From Clarkia xantiana subsp. parviflora (Eukaryota; Streptophyta; Magnoliopsida; Myrtales; Onagraceae), in contig JAPTYO010000011.1 in assembly GCA_036873135.1 (NCBI GenBank), positions 11,561,747 to 11,625,746 of the forward strand: 64,000 bases of DNA. The letters run 5' to 3'. Under the pieces are notes generated by a model. It ran no database searches. It was not told where the DNA came from and was given only the letters and a program-made list of their open reading frames with translations. The stretch's first letter is position 1. Every line of letters begins with the position of its first letter. The translations under genes and the position numbers were made by a program. Below are positions 34,446-44,600 of the stretch, piece after piece.

Positions 34446-36735
34446 TCTGGGATCTGTGTCCGTCTGAAGGACAGTCATGGCTTCTCGCCTCCTCCTTCGG
34501 GTGGCATTAACATAGCATTTTCGGGAAGCTACCTGGTCACCCTTGACTTCCCCGACCCCGTGGTCGGTCGGGAACTTCATCTTCTGGTGTACCGTCGAGG
34601 GAACCGCCATCAGGGGGTTGATGGTGGTTCTCCCGATAATCGCGTTGTAAGTCCCCGCGGAATCAACTACCACGAACTCCACGTTCCTCCTTTCTGATAT
34701 CCACCCACTACCAAACTCCACTGGTAAGGTGATTACCCCTAGCGGATAGGAGGTAGAGCCAGAGAACCCGACCATCGGGAAGTTTGCCTCCTTCAGATCT
34801 TTCTTCGTTTTCCCCATAGCCTCCAGCGCGTCCATGAATAGAATGTCGGAGGAGCTCCCTCCATCGATTAGAATTCGCTTCATTTCGAACCCGTCTACAT
34901 CCAAGGTTACCACCAAGGCGTCGTCGTGCGGAGTTTCCACGCCTATGAGATCCTCCGACGAAAAGGAGATCACCATTTCTTCCTTCAGGGTCCAGGATCG
35001 GGACCTTTTACCTAACACCACCGCCGTAGGGATTCTAGAGGCATAAACCTCTCGGGCGGATGAAGTATCACCTCCAGCAGCAAACCCTCCATGAATCACA
35101 TTGATAGTGCCCCGTCTCTCCTTACGAGCACGGGATGACTCTGGGTCGGTTCTCTTCTTCTTTGGGGACCGATCTCGGGATCGGGAACGGGACCGCGATC
35201 GGGACCGAGAGCGGGATCGACATCGCTTATCCCCGACGAATTCCTTGAGCTTCCCCTTCTGGATCAGCTTTTCGATCTCCTTCTTCAGTTCCCGACAATG
35301 GTTGGTGTCGTGACCATTTGCGCGGTGAAATCGGCAGTAGCGATCCGTGCGAGATCCCAAGAATTCTCCATCCTTCTTTGGGGGGGTATCTGGAGATACC
35401 TTGTCGTTCCATGACCGTCAGCACTTCCGCCATGGAGCAGTTGAGAGGGATGTCGAGATCCTCCCGCTTATCCTTCCTTGAAGAACGCCTACCGTCCCTT
35501 TGATCAGTTCGGCCTCGATTCCGATTACTCTCGGGTTTGCCCTTTGACTTACGATCGTCGAAGGGTTTAACCGACTGCTTGCCTTTGTTTGACTTTGGGG
35601 ACTCCAGCTCTCCTGCGGCTATCTTCGATTCCTGGACATCGATTTGCCGTTTCACCCTCTTCTGTAGTGCCTCCATATTCCACACAGCCTTCTCAGCCAC
35701 GCTGTGCATCAGGTCGGAACCGTAGGGGGCCGTTAAGTTCCGAATGAAGGTACGAATGGTCTCACCTTCTGAGATCTCTTCATCAATCTCTGCCACACTG
35801 GCAGTGTACCGCTGGTAATAGTGTGCCAGCGATTCGTCGGGCCTCTGTACCACCTGGGTTAGGGATCTCACACTCTTCAACAGACGTCTACGACCCTGGT
35901 ACTGCTGAATGAATCGGTCGTGCATATCCGCCCAGCAAGTGATGCAGCCTGGGGGCAGACTGAAGAACCAGGTCAGGGCTCTTTCTCCAAGTGTGTTCGG
36001 GAACAACGTACACACTATGTCTTCATTCGGGGCTCTTCCCAGACACGCCATGAGGTGCTTCTGGACATGACGAACTGGATCTCCTTCGCCATCGTACTCC
36101 TTTATCGTGGGGATACCTAGCCCAGGCGGGGCTAGGATGTCGATGAGTCGGGGGACGAAAGGATGAGTGGATCGATCCCTCAGCTCCGACACCAGTGGCT
36201 TCTGTTCTCCCATGCAGATGTTCACGATCTTTACCACCTGGTCGGGGGTGATGGGACCATTCAGGGGAATGGTCCGATGTTGTACCGGTCCTGGCCCATC
36301 AACCACGAACCTCTCTGGCTGGCCGGATGCCCTACTTCTGTCCTGGCCTCGGGGCGGAGCTTCCTGTGCGTTCCGAACCTCTGCTGGTGGGGCCACTTTT
36401 TCCAACGGGGGCATCTCCTCCTGCCTCCTCGCAGCCTCTCTCCGATCCAAGAGAGCCTCCACGGCTGCCAGAAACATGGGCATGGCTTCTGCTACGGCCC
36501 TTGTCAAGTCTGTAGCTGGGGGAACCTCTTTCCCCCTATTGCCCTGGTGCTGAGCGGCAATGTCTTCGGGACCTTCATTGTGCCCCCCTGTCTGGGAAAG
36601 CTCAGCCGGGGGGTGATTCTGGTTTTCCTCCTGTTCTGGTACTGAATCCAGATTTGTTGCAGCGGGGTGACGGGAACCACCAGATTGTCCCTGTCTTCTG
36701 TGCTTGCCAGCCGCCATCGATCGAGTAGAAGTCAT
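34446..36735 (-). pseudogene. Gag-protease of the young gypsy element, one-base frameshift
   Basis: I start gag at the Met at 36735, because the longer frame to 36771 would begin inside the primer site. The first frame (to 35227) holds a Pro/Gln-rich N-terminus and the Retrotrans_gag core (YDGEGDPVRHVQKHL, FPNTLGERALTWFFSLPP, DESLAHYYQRY). The second frame (from 35360) holds the CRFH...GHDTNHC zinc-like motif, an Arg/Ser dipeptide run and a retropepsin domain with ILIDGGSSSDIL. The switch between frames falls at a run of seven G on + (35380-35386); the protein reads naturally across it if the run is one base shorter. The domain order is otherwise complete, and it assembles the particle core and processes the polyprotein. 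Confidence 0.85.
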
Positions 36736-36750
36736 ATCAGCTTTTTGTTT

Positions 36751-36770
36751 GATCCCCACAGACGGCGCCA
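36751..36770 (-). promoter_or_regulatory. Primer-binding site of the young gypsy element
   Basis: The minus strand reads TGGCGCCGTCTGTGGGG one base after the LTR end. It is the same primer class as the pol-less element at 19451-19466, with a few changes at the 3' side. Confidence 0.8.
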
Positions 36771-36771
36771 A

Positions 36772-37468
36772 TGTTGGATCACGGTGGAACTCCGGTACGG
36801 ACTTTGACGGCGACCTCTAGCTCCTTCGTTCCACGCAATCCTGCAAGAGGGGATAGACCGGGCGGTGACCCAGAATCCCTCTCCGATGCTTAAATGAGTA
36901 TCTTGTAAACGGCAGCAAGCAATAATCTCCAAGGGTATGTAATTCAACGTAAGTGTTCTGAGGCAACCTCTTGCCTTTTATAGGCGAAGAGATGCCTCAG
37001 GTACCTGGTGAACCGTTGAGGGTGGTTAGCCTGTATCCCGCGTATCTCGGATGTGATCCCGCTTATCTCGGCCACGCCCCGCGTATCTCGGCCACGCTCC
37101 GTGTATCTTAACCACGTTCCGCGTATCTCGGCCACGCCCCGCGTATCCTGGCCTTATCCTCTGGTAACGAGTCCCGACTCCCGTCGGGGACTCCAGAGTT
37201 ATCTCATTGTGTCACCGCTCGGGGCCCCTCGTCATCGTGACAGGGCCAATCGTTCTCAGGGATTCGTCATCGGGGCCTACTTAAAGGCTTTTCATCGGGA
37301 GCTTCCAGCTCATCTGTCGGGACCGACTCTGTCGGGACCTTTCATCATCGGGACTCCCTTCGTCGGGACCCTTCTCCTAGGTCATCTTGACCTTCATTTG
37401 GGGCCTGGTGGGCCTGTTTGCCGTTTCCTCACCGTTAAAGGGCCTGACGGCTGTAGTCGAACCCATCA
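36772..37468 (-). repeat. 5' LTR of the young gypsy element (697 bp)
   Basis: It is the same as 26139-26835 apart from five single-base differences (in GTAAACG, GGCAACC, TTTTCAT, GGGGCC and TTGCCG). The TATA box for the sense transcript is CTATAAAAGG on the minus strand, near 36973-36982. Confidence 0.95.
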
Positions 37469-37473
37469 GAGAG

Positions 37474-37980
37474 GAGGTCTCTATTTATAGAGTAACTATT
37501 AAACCGCCCCGGTTGCAGTGTTTTCCTGGTCCGGTTGTGGCAGTTTCATAATATAAGTTGGCATTGACCGTAAATATGGTGCATTTGACCTCATTTCGAC
37601 CGTGAATGAACTTAACATGCTTAAGTGTTGTAAAATGGCCTACGAGGGCGAGTCCCGGGAGATACGTCGTCCGGGGATAGGGGTCCGGACGAGGGAAATC
37701 GTCCAGACGGAGAGGGGATACCCGGATGGGTATTCCCAAGGTCCCGCTCGGGTTACCCGAGTGAGGTGACCTCGCTCGGGTAATCCGAGCAAGGTTACCT
37801 TGCTCGGGTTGTCCCCGAGGGGCTTTTTCCTTCGGGGAATTTCGAGCGGGTTTCGCCACTCTGATTGTTTTCGGGCCTAAGTGTTGGGCCTCGGGTGTCC
37901 GTTTTCCAAGTTTCTAATTATAATTGATTGCGGCTCAATTATCGGGTCCAATTTATAATAGCTTGGGTCTATATCCAACA
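37474..37980 (-). repeat. Right part of the LTR of the old gypsy element
   Basis: This continues the LTR after the second GAGAG (37469-37473). It contains TCTATTTATAGAG (TATA-like on either strand) and CTCGGGTAACCC-type repeats at 37735-37815. With 25899-26138 it gives an LTR of about 747 bp. Confidence 0.8.
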
Positions 37981-39415
37981 TTTGTCCCCGAGTCAAGAAA
38001 TGGTTCAACATTTACTTGACTCTATTTTTAGGAGTATCGTCCAAGCGAGTTGTAAGGCGTACCTTTATGACGATGCCGGCCTTTATCGAGTGCTCGAGAC
38101 GCGCTGTGATTTTCCTTGCCCCCTGTTTAGAGAAGCTGAATACATACACGAAAAATGCTTTTATTATCTTAAGCAGATATACGTTATATGGAGATATTAT
38201 ATGAGGATAAGCATTACGAGCCTTGGTCTCGTTTTACTTAGCCTTTGGACTGTCTCCTTTAATTCGTGTCTCCTTTTTATTGGAGCTTTTTTAGAGAAAA
38301 ACCCCTAGCATATCCCTTTATAAGGTATGCTTATAGGCTCTCTTTCATTATTTGCCTCCACCTTCATCTTTCCTAGAGCACATCTCCTCCTCCCAACCTA
38401 GGTTTTCTCCTCCACCTTCATTTTTAAATTTGGCTACCCAATCAACCCAATTAAGTCACCACATCTCACATGGAGCTCAATTAGGTTTGATTTGTGGTTG
38501 AATTTGGCTAGAGTGTCTTGGGCCGGCCGGAGGAAGGTCTTGGATTAGTGAGCAGAGCCTTTGGCGGCGGCGGGAGTTCTGGCGGGGGGTGTCCGGTGGA
38601 ATCCAGGGCGGCGCAACGGGAGTCGGCTCTGGTCGGGACTACGGGCGGAGCTGGGCACAACAGCAGGTCGTGATGGTCCTACAGCTGAGAGCTCCGAGCG
38701 GCGTCGACGGTGGCCTGGACTTCCTCCGACGGCGGCGGTTCCAGCGACTGATTCAGCTCCGGACCGGTTCGGGCACCTAGGACCAGTTTTTGGCTCAGCT
38801 CGGTCCGATTTCTTTAACGGTTCGATCTCTTGGCCCCTTTTTTGTGTGTTCTCCATTGATTGCTATGAAAGCTAGGTCTTTGCCATAGATATTTGAGTTG
38901 CCTCATGTGCATTGTTGATTGGGAGTGGAGGATTGTCCCTTGTTGTTGAACTTGGAGTACTTTTGAGGTGAGTATTCGGTTGCCCAAATTTTATATAAGT
39001 GTTGTTCCCTTCGGTATTGATAGTTGCATTGTCTAGGCCACCTTGTGCTTGCATGATTAATACAGAGCTTGATGTATGTGTTTCATTCTCCCTTTGGCTA
39101 CCTTAGGTAGTGTTGGGGCAGTTTTGCTTGTCTCCCCCTTAGGGGTGTTTGTAATATATGCTTATCCATCACAGTCCCCCCATTAGCAAGTAGTATCATC
39201 CATGCACGTGTCTTTTCCCCCGTTGTAAGCATTTGATCTTTGTGTACTTTTGGATGTACCCCTGGATAGGTTGGTTTTGATGGATTAGTATAGTTCCTTG
39301 TGGCAAGGTTGATGGTGTCTGACATGTTATTGTTATGTCTTTCCATTGTCAGGTGTTGTCTTGAAGTTTCCTGACCGTCCAATGGCTAAAAGCGTTGCAT
39401 CCTTCCCTCTTCATA
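37981..39415 (+). other. Leader of the antisense ORF in the old gypsy element
   Basis: After the polypurine mirror there is a TATA-like CTTTATAAGG near 38317-38326, then T/C-rich sequence and a GC-rich segment at 38550-38780. The overlapping ORFs in the GC-rich part (38545-38875, both strands) have no recognisable domain and look incidental. Confidence 0.45.
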
Positions 39416-40911
39416 ATGAGTAAGCATTCTCCTTCTGAAGCTCCCCGGGGGGGCTTCTCTCCTAGAGCTCTTTTATTTCGCTATGCCCATGAGGAGTTTT
39501 TCCTGGGAAAGCGCTTCTCGCACCCAGATTTGAGTCCGGATTATGTTCCCGTGGTGCCTGACTCTGAGTCAGAGTGGGATACTGAGTTGGAGCCCATCCT
39601 TGAGGATGAATTAGTATTCTTGCATAACCCCGTGTTCTTATTTGAGGTTTATTGTAAAAACCTGTTGAAGAGGAAGGGTTTTAGTCTCCATGTTAGGATG
39701 GCGGGGTTGGGTAGTCTAGACAAGCCTACTTTCCCCTTTTCCATGCCTCATCGCTATAATGGCAGCTCTGTTACTCTGCCTCCGGATGGGATGGTGGCGG
39801 TGTACGTCCATCAGATCAAGGCGGGGCTGCGCTTCCCCTACTGTGCGGAGCTTCGAGAGCTCTGTGAGTATTACCGAATTTCTCCTACCCGCCTTGTCCC
39901 TTCTGCTATTCGTGCCTGGACCAGATTTAGGGTGTTGTGTCACCGCCAGTTCTGGGATTATCTCTCCACCTCTTCTGATGCTTCTACCGCATTCAGCATG
40001 GTGGAGAATCAGGGTTCTATTCCTTGGTGGTCCGTTACCCCTTGTTGACTCAAAAGGGGTTTTCGGAGCTGGGTGATGTTGGGTGGCGCAATAAGCGTCG
40101 CTTCGTCCGTCCCTTTGAAAGCGGGAGTGGCCACTGGTAGAGACACTATTTTTTCATCGACGATCGGGTTTTTCTTAGTCCTTGGACTCCCCCTAGAGAT
40201 GGACGAACGTCCTACATTTTCCCAGCTTTCCGTGTCTGAGATACAAGCTTTGAAGGTGATATATATTGGGAATACCACGGCTTCCATCGAGTCGGTGCAT
40301 CACATCGCGGAGGAGGAGTTATGTGCCACGGGGATCCTTTCGGCGCCTCCTACCTCGCCTTTGGTACGCAAGTCTTTGAGTTTTTAATACTTGTGATTTT
40401 AATGCTCTGCCTTGTAGGTTGGTTTGAATATCGGACTTCCCAATTTCAAGAGGATGACGACGATGTTGGTGAAGGCCTTCCTACGGGAAAGGAGGTTTCG
40501 GCCTTCGTCCCCCCCCCCCCCCTCCGCAGGTGATGGAAACCTCGGCTGCCGTTTCCGTGACTTTTAGAGTTGTGGAGTCTTCCTCTGGTATAGCATTGCG
40601 GTGCTCTTTTTTATTTTTTGCACATCTCACTTTTGTCATACTAATATATATTTCTTCGTTTTTTTTTTTTCAGGATGGTCTTTCACTATTTATGCCGCAA
40701 AGATCCTAGCCAAGATTAAGTCAAAAAGATCTAGCTTAGAGGTGGAAGTCTCTGCTTCTAAGACCCAGAAGGTAGCCTCCTTTACCTCTCCTTCCAAGTC
40801 CTCCTATTGCCATAAAGAGAGAGAGGTTGCTGTTGAGGACGTAGTTGAGGGCGGCTTTCCTATTGCTCCAGAGGACGAAAGAGTTTCAGATGATGCCAGC
40901 GGGTCTTTGTC
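39416..40911 (+). pseudogene. Antisense ORF remnant of the old gypsy element
   Basis: From the ATG at 39416 the frame is open to 40048. It contains the PF04195-like block (IKAGLRFPYCAELRELCEYY, then AIRAWTRFRVLCHRQFWDYL), the best preserved copy of that block in the window. Beyond about 40040 the reading continues only in pieces with stops in several frames (40073-40387, 40601-40972), and C-runs of 10 or more (40510-40525) are present. A T-rich run ending TTTTTTTTTTCAG before 40674 looks like a splice acceptor. The 3' part is cut by the deletion that removed gag-pol. It is not functional as it stands. Confidence 0.7.
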
Positions 40912-40945
40912 TCCAATTTATAATAGTTTGGGCGTATATCCAACA
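40912..40945 (-). repeat. Terminal 34-bp remnant of the second LTR
   Basis: It matches 37947-37980 at nearly every position (CCAATTTATAATAG, TTGGG, TATATCCAACA). It is followed at once by the target duplication ACTAT. Confidence 0.8.
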
Positions 40946-40950
40946 ACTAT

Positions 40951-41683
40951 CACGTGTAAAAAATATTCATAAATTAGGGTATCATACGATAGTTAGAATT
41001 AGATAAAACTATAGTTTAATAAATAAAATGAAACAAACATATTGTAGGCATTAAAATTATAAAATAATATACTAATTACAAATGTCTTTTTTTTTTGTAT
41101 ATTTAAAAACACATGGTAGAGTAATACAAATTTAGGCCAATAAGATTCATAATTAATTTTAAAACTTAGAATTAACTATCATTTAATTCAACAGAATTTT
41201 ATTTTGATTAGAATTATACGAATCTGTTTTGTATGCTACAACTGGGTCTTTCTAGTATGTTCTACAAGCATCATGTTTTTAGTAGCTATATTTACATTTT
41301 TCTATTGTTCTGAATATGGACTATATAGAAAATTTATATTATTAACAGTGTGATACAAATATTGGATGTAGTTAAAATATATATATTTTCATACTTTTAA
41401 AGTTTTACTATGTTACAATAAAATTCACTCTAGTGATAAAAAAAAAAACACAAGCATGGTGCTCCACAGGTATGGTAGAAAATCCGCTACCAACCTTCAA
41501 AGATTTTCATCAGAAACGCACAGTGAGTCTTTGAAAGAAATACAATCTGTAGATATAGTCCTCAAACTTTTTGAATTTGTTTTTTTGGATCATTGAGCTA
41601 CTGTATTTTCCCCTCTTTATATTCCTACATATCTATCATTGATTGAATGGAACTCATAAAAAGCTTGATAACATGAGCCTGGA
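40951..41683. other. AT-rich spacer downstream of the TNL gene
   Basis: No gene or repeat is recognised. It probably holds the 3' untranslated region and polyadenylation region of the minus-strand TNL gene, whose stop is at 41684-41686. Confidence 0.5.
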
Positions 41684-44600
41684 TCAGTGTCCAGTCAGCC
41701 CTAAAAAGGACCCAATCAGTCCTTGATCAGTCCTCGTCCTTTTGGCTTGCCGATCATCTTCAGCTCCAAAAGCCTGTTGAGCTTCAAACCCAGTATCCGA
41801 CATCATATCTCGACTGACACTACAATATTCGCAGTACTCTCTTCGAAAGTAAACCCCGACTTTCTTAACAACCCAGTCTCTTCCAGGAATAACACTTACC
41901 TCCACTTCACAATCCTTTCCTTCTATGATCTCTTTGTGCGATAAGTGAAACGCAACCATGTGATCCTGGCTCAGCGCTGCTTTCTCGTACTCTTCATGGG
42001 CAATAATGCTGAACCGAAACGTCCGGATTTTACTAGTCACCGTAATTCCAGGGCGAAATATGATCTGTGCATTTTTATCTGCAAAGAAGTTACTCTTCTT
42101 ATGGTATGCACCCACAACACATACTGTGATTACCTTTAGCTTACAGCTTTGGCATGAGGGTAGTTTGAAGGATAGTGAAGGCCTCTCGGTTTGATAATCG
42201 AACCAAGAAGGGATTTCGCTTCTTGGCATCACGAATTCAGCGTACTTACCGCATTGCCATTCCTGCAAAAGGAAATCAGTTTGTAGCTAAGCTTCATTAA
42301 TAATATACCCATCAGTTTGGACCATTTTTGAAAAATGGTTTATATTTCTCTGAAGTTTTCTCATTTTTGTTTTTAGAATCAAGCAAACTTTTTTTAAAAT
42401 ATGAGCCCCAAAAACTGAGGTATGTTAGTTTTGTACAGAATGTAGTAAGTATGCTTAATTCTTAAAACCAAAATGAGAAAACTTTAGAAAAATATAAACC
42501 ATATAAAGGGGGATAACATTCTACCCTAAAACTAAAAAATGCATTGGATAGGAACTTGGAACTTGGTTGATAAATTTTAAGATAAAAACAAAATGTAACC
42601 TTCAATAGGAAGTCTTGGAACTTGGTTGATAAATTGTTGCATCCAACAAACTGTACAGATCCATCCATGGTCCAGTTACTCAGTCCTGAGACCTCCGTCA
42701 ATTTCGGACAGTTGGGACTACTTAGAATGGCACATTCAACCTCTTCCAAAGATATACTTTCCAGTGATAAGCAATTTGATGTATTCAGATAGCACAAACT
42801 GGGAGGCATAGCTGGAAGAGACACAAGGTTGGGGCAATCATCCATTCTAAAGTATGACAGATTCGAAAGTTGACTCATACTATCTGGCAAGTACCGAAAA
42901 TCATTTTCCCCGAGGTATAAATCTTCCAAGAACTGTAAATTCTTAAAGGTAGCAGGAATCGAACCATCCTGTAGGCTGCAGCCCATTAAGCTTAGTGACT
43001 TTAACAAGGTTAGCCCTTCCAATGAAGTGATGAGCTGACTACTCCTGTTAGGTGATTCCCTTGCCAGTATCCTTGACCAAAGAGAAGCGACCGGACTTGC
43101 ACTTGATGATGTTTTAAGACCGTAGAGACTCAACTCGGTTAGACTTTTCAAGCGTGAAATGCTGGGAGGAACATGTTCAACAGAAGTTCCATGTGCAATA
43201 AGTTTCACCAGAGATTCCATCTCTCCGAAATCATCTGGAATTTTCTTGATGTTGAAGCAACCACTGATATCGAGAACTTGGAGGGATTTTACTGCACAGA
43301 TGCTATCTGGCAAGTTCCTCAGCTTTTTGCAGTTCTGCAGATTCAGTAAGACAAGTCCTCGGAGATGTCCTATGGATTCATGAACCTCTTTCAACTCTAT
43401 GCAGTTTTCTAGAAGCAATTCTTCGAGATTGGGGACTTGCAAGAAGTTGGGTGTCTTGGTTAGGGAATGTGAGTGACTAAGGTTAAGGATTGTCAAGTTC
43501 TTCAAAATCTGTGAAATAGCAGAAATATAATTATAAAAGCAATAAGTTCAACTGAAGTCATATTCAGATCTTCTAAGAGATACATACCTCGGATGATTGC
43601 CAAGCTTCGAGTTTGCTATACTGCATATCAACTGAAACCATGTTTCCCATATAAAACTCCTTTGGTATAAATTTCAGGGGAAAGTAATGCCAAGAGACCC
43701 ATCTTATTTCTTGCGAAAGAAGACCATGTTTCCCAATGGAGACATCCACATTGTTCAGCTGCAGAAGTTTTAATTGGCTCATTCCGGTGAATGAATCAAT
43801 ACTAACTTCTTGTTTCTCCGGTGGATTTAGCATGAGTCCTTCCACTGTATTAGTTCCCCGATAACAAGATTTAAACAAATTTTAGATTCTTTTCGAGTCA
43901 GTTCAGGTAAGTCAGTTAGAATCACAACTTATCTTCTTCCATTGAGATAATTACAGGGCAGCAGACAGGATAGCTACTAGTTTGCATAACGAACTTTGGA
44001 CAAATAAAAAAAAAGTATACTAAGCTTCGCTCTCTCTTTTTTTTTTTTTTTTTTTACCAAATAGGATGCTGGGATTAAAGCCAATTTTGTAAGCACCATA
44101 AATTCTTTGTCAAATATAAAGGAATTTTATTGTAAAACACATAGATGCCTTATTAAAAAAACATAAAAATGAAAATTAAGAAATCATCTTCAATGGAATT
44201 TTCATTATTTCTGTTCTTATCTCTGTAGTTCTAGTTTTTAAAAATTAGGGCATTTCCTTTTAAACAAAAATGGTCAAAATTTAAACTGAAAAAGTGGGAA
44301 TGAGGTGTTTGCAAATTTTCCTAACTTCAATTATTGGTCAAAATAATAATAAAAATAGAGTATGGTTTTTACATTTCGACCAAAGTTAAGTAATTGGTCA
44401 ATTAGTATGTCCCTTAAACTAATATCAAAATTAAAAATAGGCTCATTATCAGAGAAACATTCGTTTTTCAGCTTTCAAGTAATCTTCCAAAGTTTTTTCA
44501 GTATAATAGGGGGATCGAAGATCACAAACCAGTTTGTTTCGCAGCGTGCTGAGGATGTCTGTGTGCAACCATAACCTGCTTCGCTTCCCAGGGTTCTTAG

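Larger units (their letters stand above)
26139..37468 (-). mobile_element. Young Tat-like Ty3/gypsy element (11.3 kb), nearly complete
   Basis: Two 697-bp LTRs (26139-26835 and 36772-37468) are flanked by GAGAG on both sides (26134-26138 and 37469-37473). I counted 5 substitutions and no gaps between the LTRs, about 0.7%. The order on the minus strand is 5' LTR, primer site, gag-protease, pol, tandem-repeat region, antisense ORF, 3' LTR. The pol polyprotein is open throughout. Defects are a one-base homopolymer frameshift in gag and a UAG between protease and pol. It is inserted in the LTR of an older relative. Confidence 0.95.
25899..40945 (-). mobile_element. Old Tat-like gypsy element, internally deleted, host of a nested insertion
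   Basis: Perfect 5-bp flanks ACTAT lie at 25894-25898 and 40946-40950. The left LTR begins TGTTTGCACACG at 25899 and ends ATATCCAACA at 37980, interrupted by the younger element at 26139-37468. Next comes the mirror of a polypurine tract (TTTGTCCCCGAG, 37981-37992) and a plus-strand antisense ORF. At the right end only about 34 bp of the other LTR remain (CCAATTTATAATAG...ATATCCAACA, ending 40945). Gag, protease, pol, primer site and most of the 5' LTR are gone, although the outer target duplication survives. Confidence 0.85.

Noticed and set aside
32680..34697. Several plus-strand ORFs of 100-240 aa across pol
   Set aside because: They overlap the RT/RNase H frame on the opposite strand and show no domain of their own.
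36736..36771. Gag start at 36771
   Set aside because: That ATG begins within the tRNA primer site and adds only 12 residues; the Met at 36735 is more plausible.
38545..38875. GC-rich ORFs on both strands
   Set aside because: No recognisable domain, Ala/Arg/Pro-rich by composition, open on both strands, and inside a degraded element.
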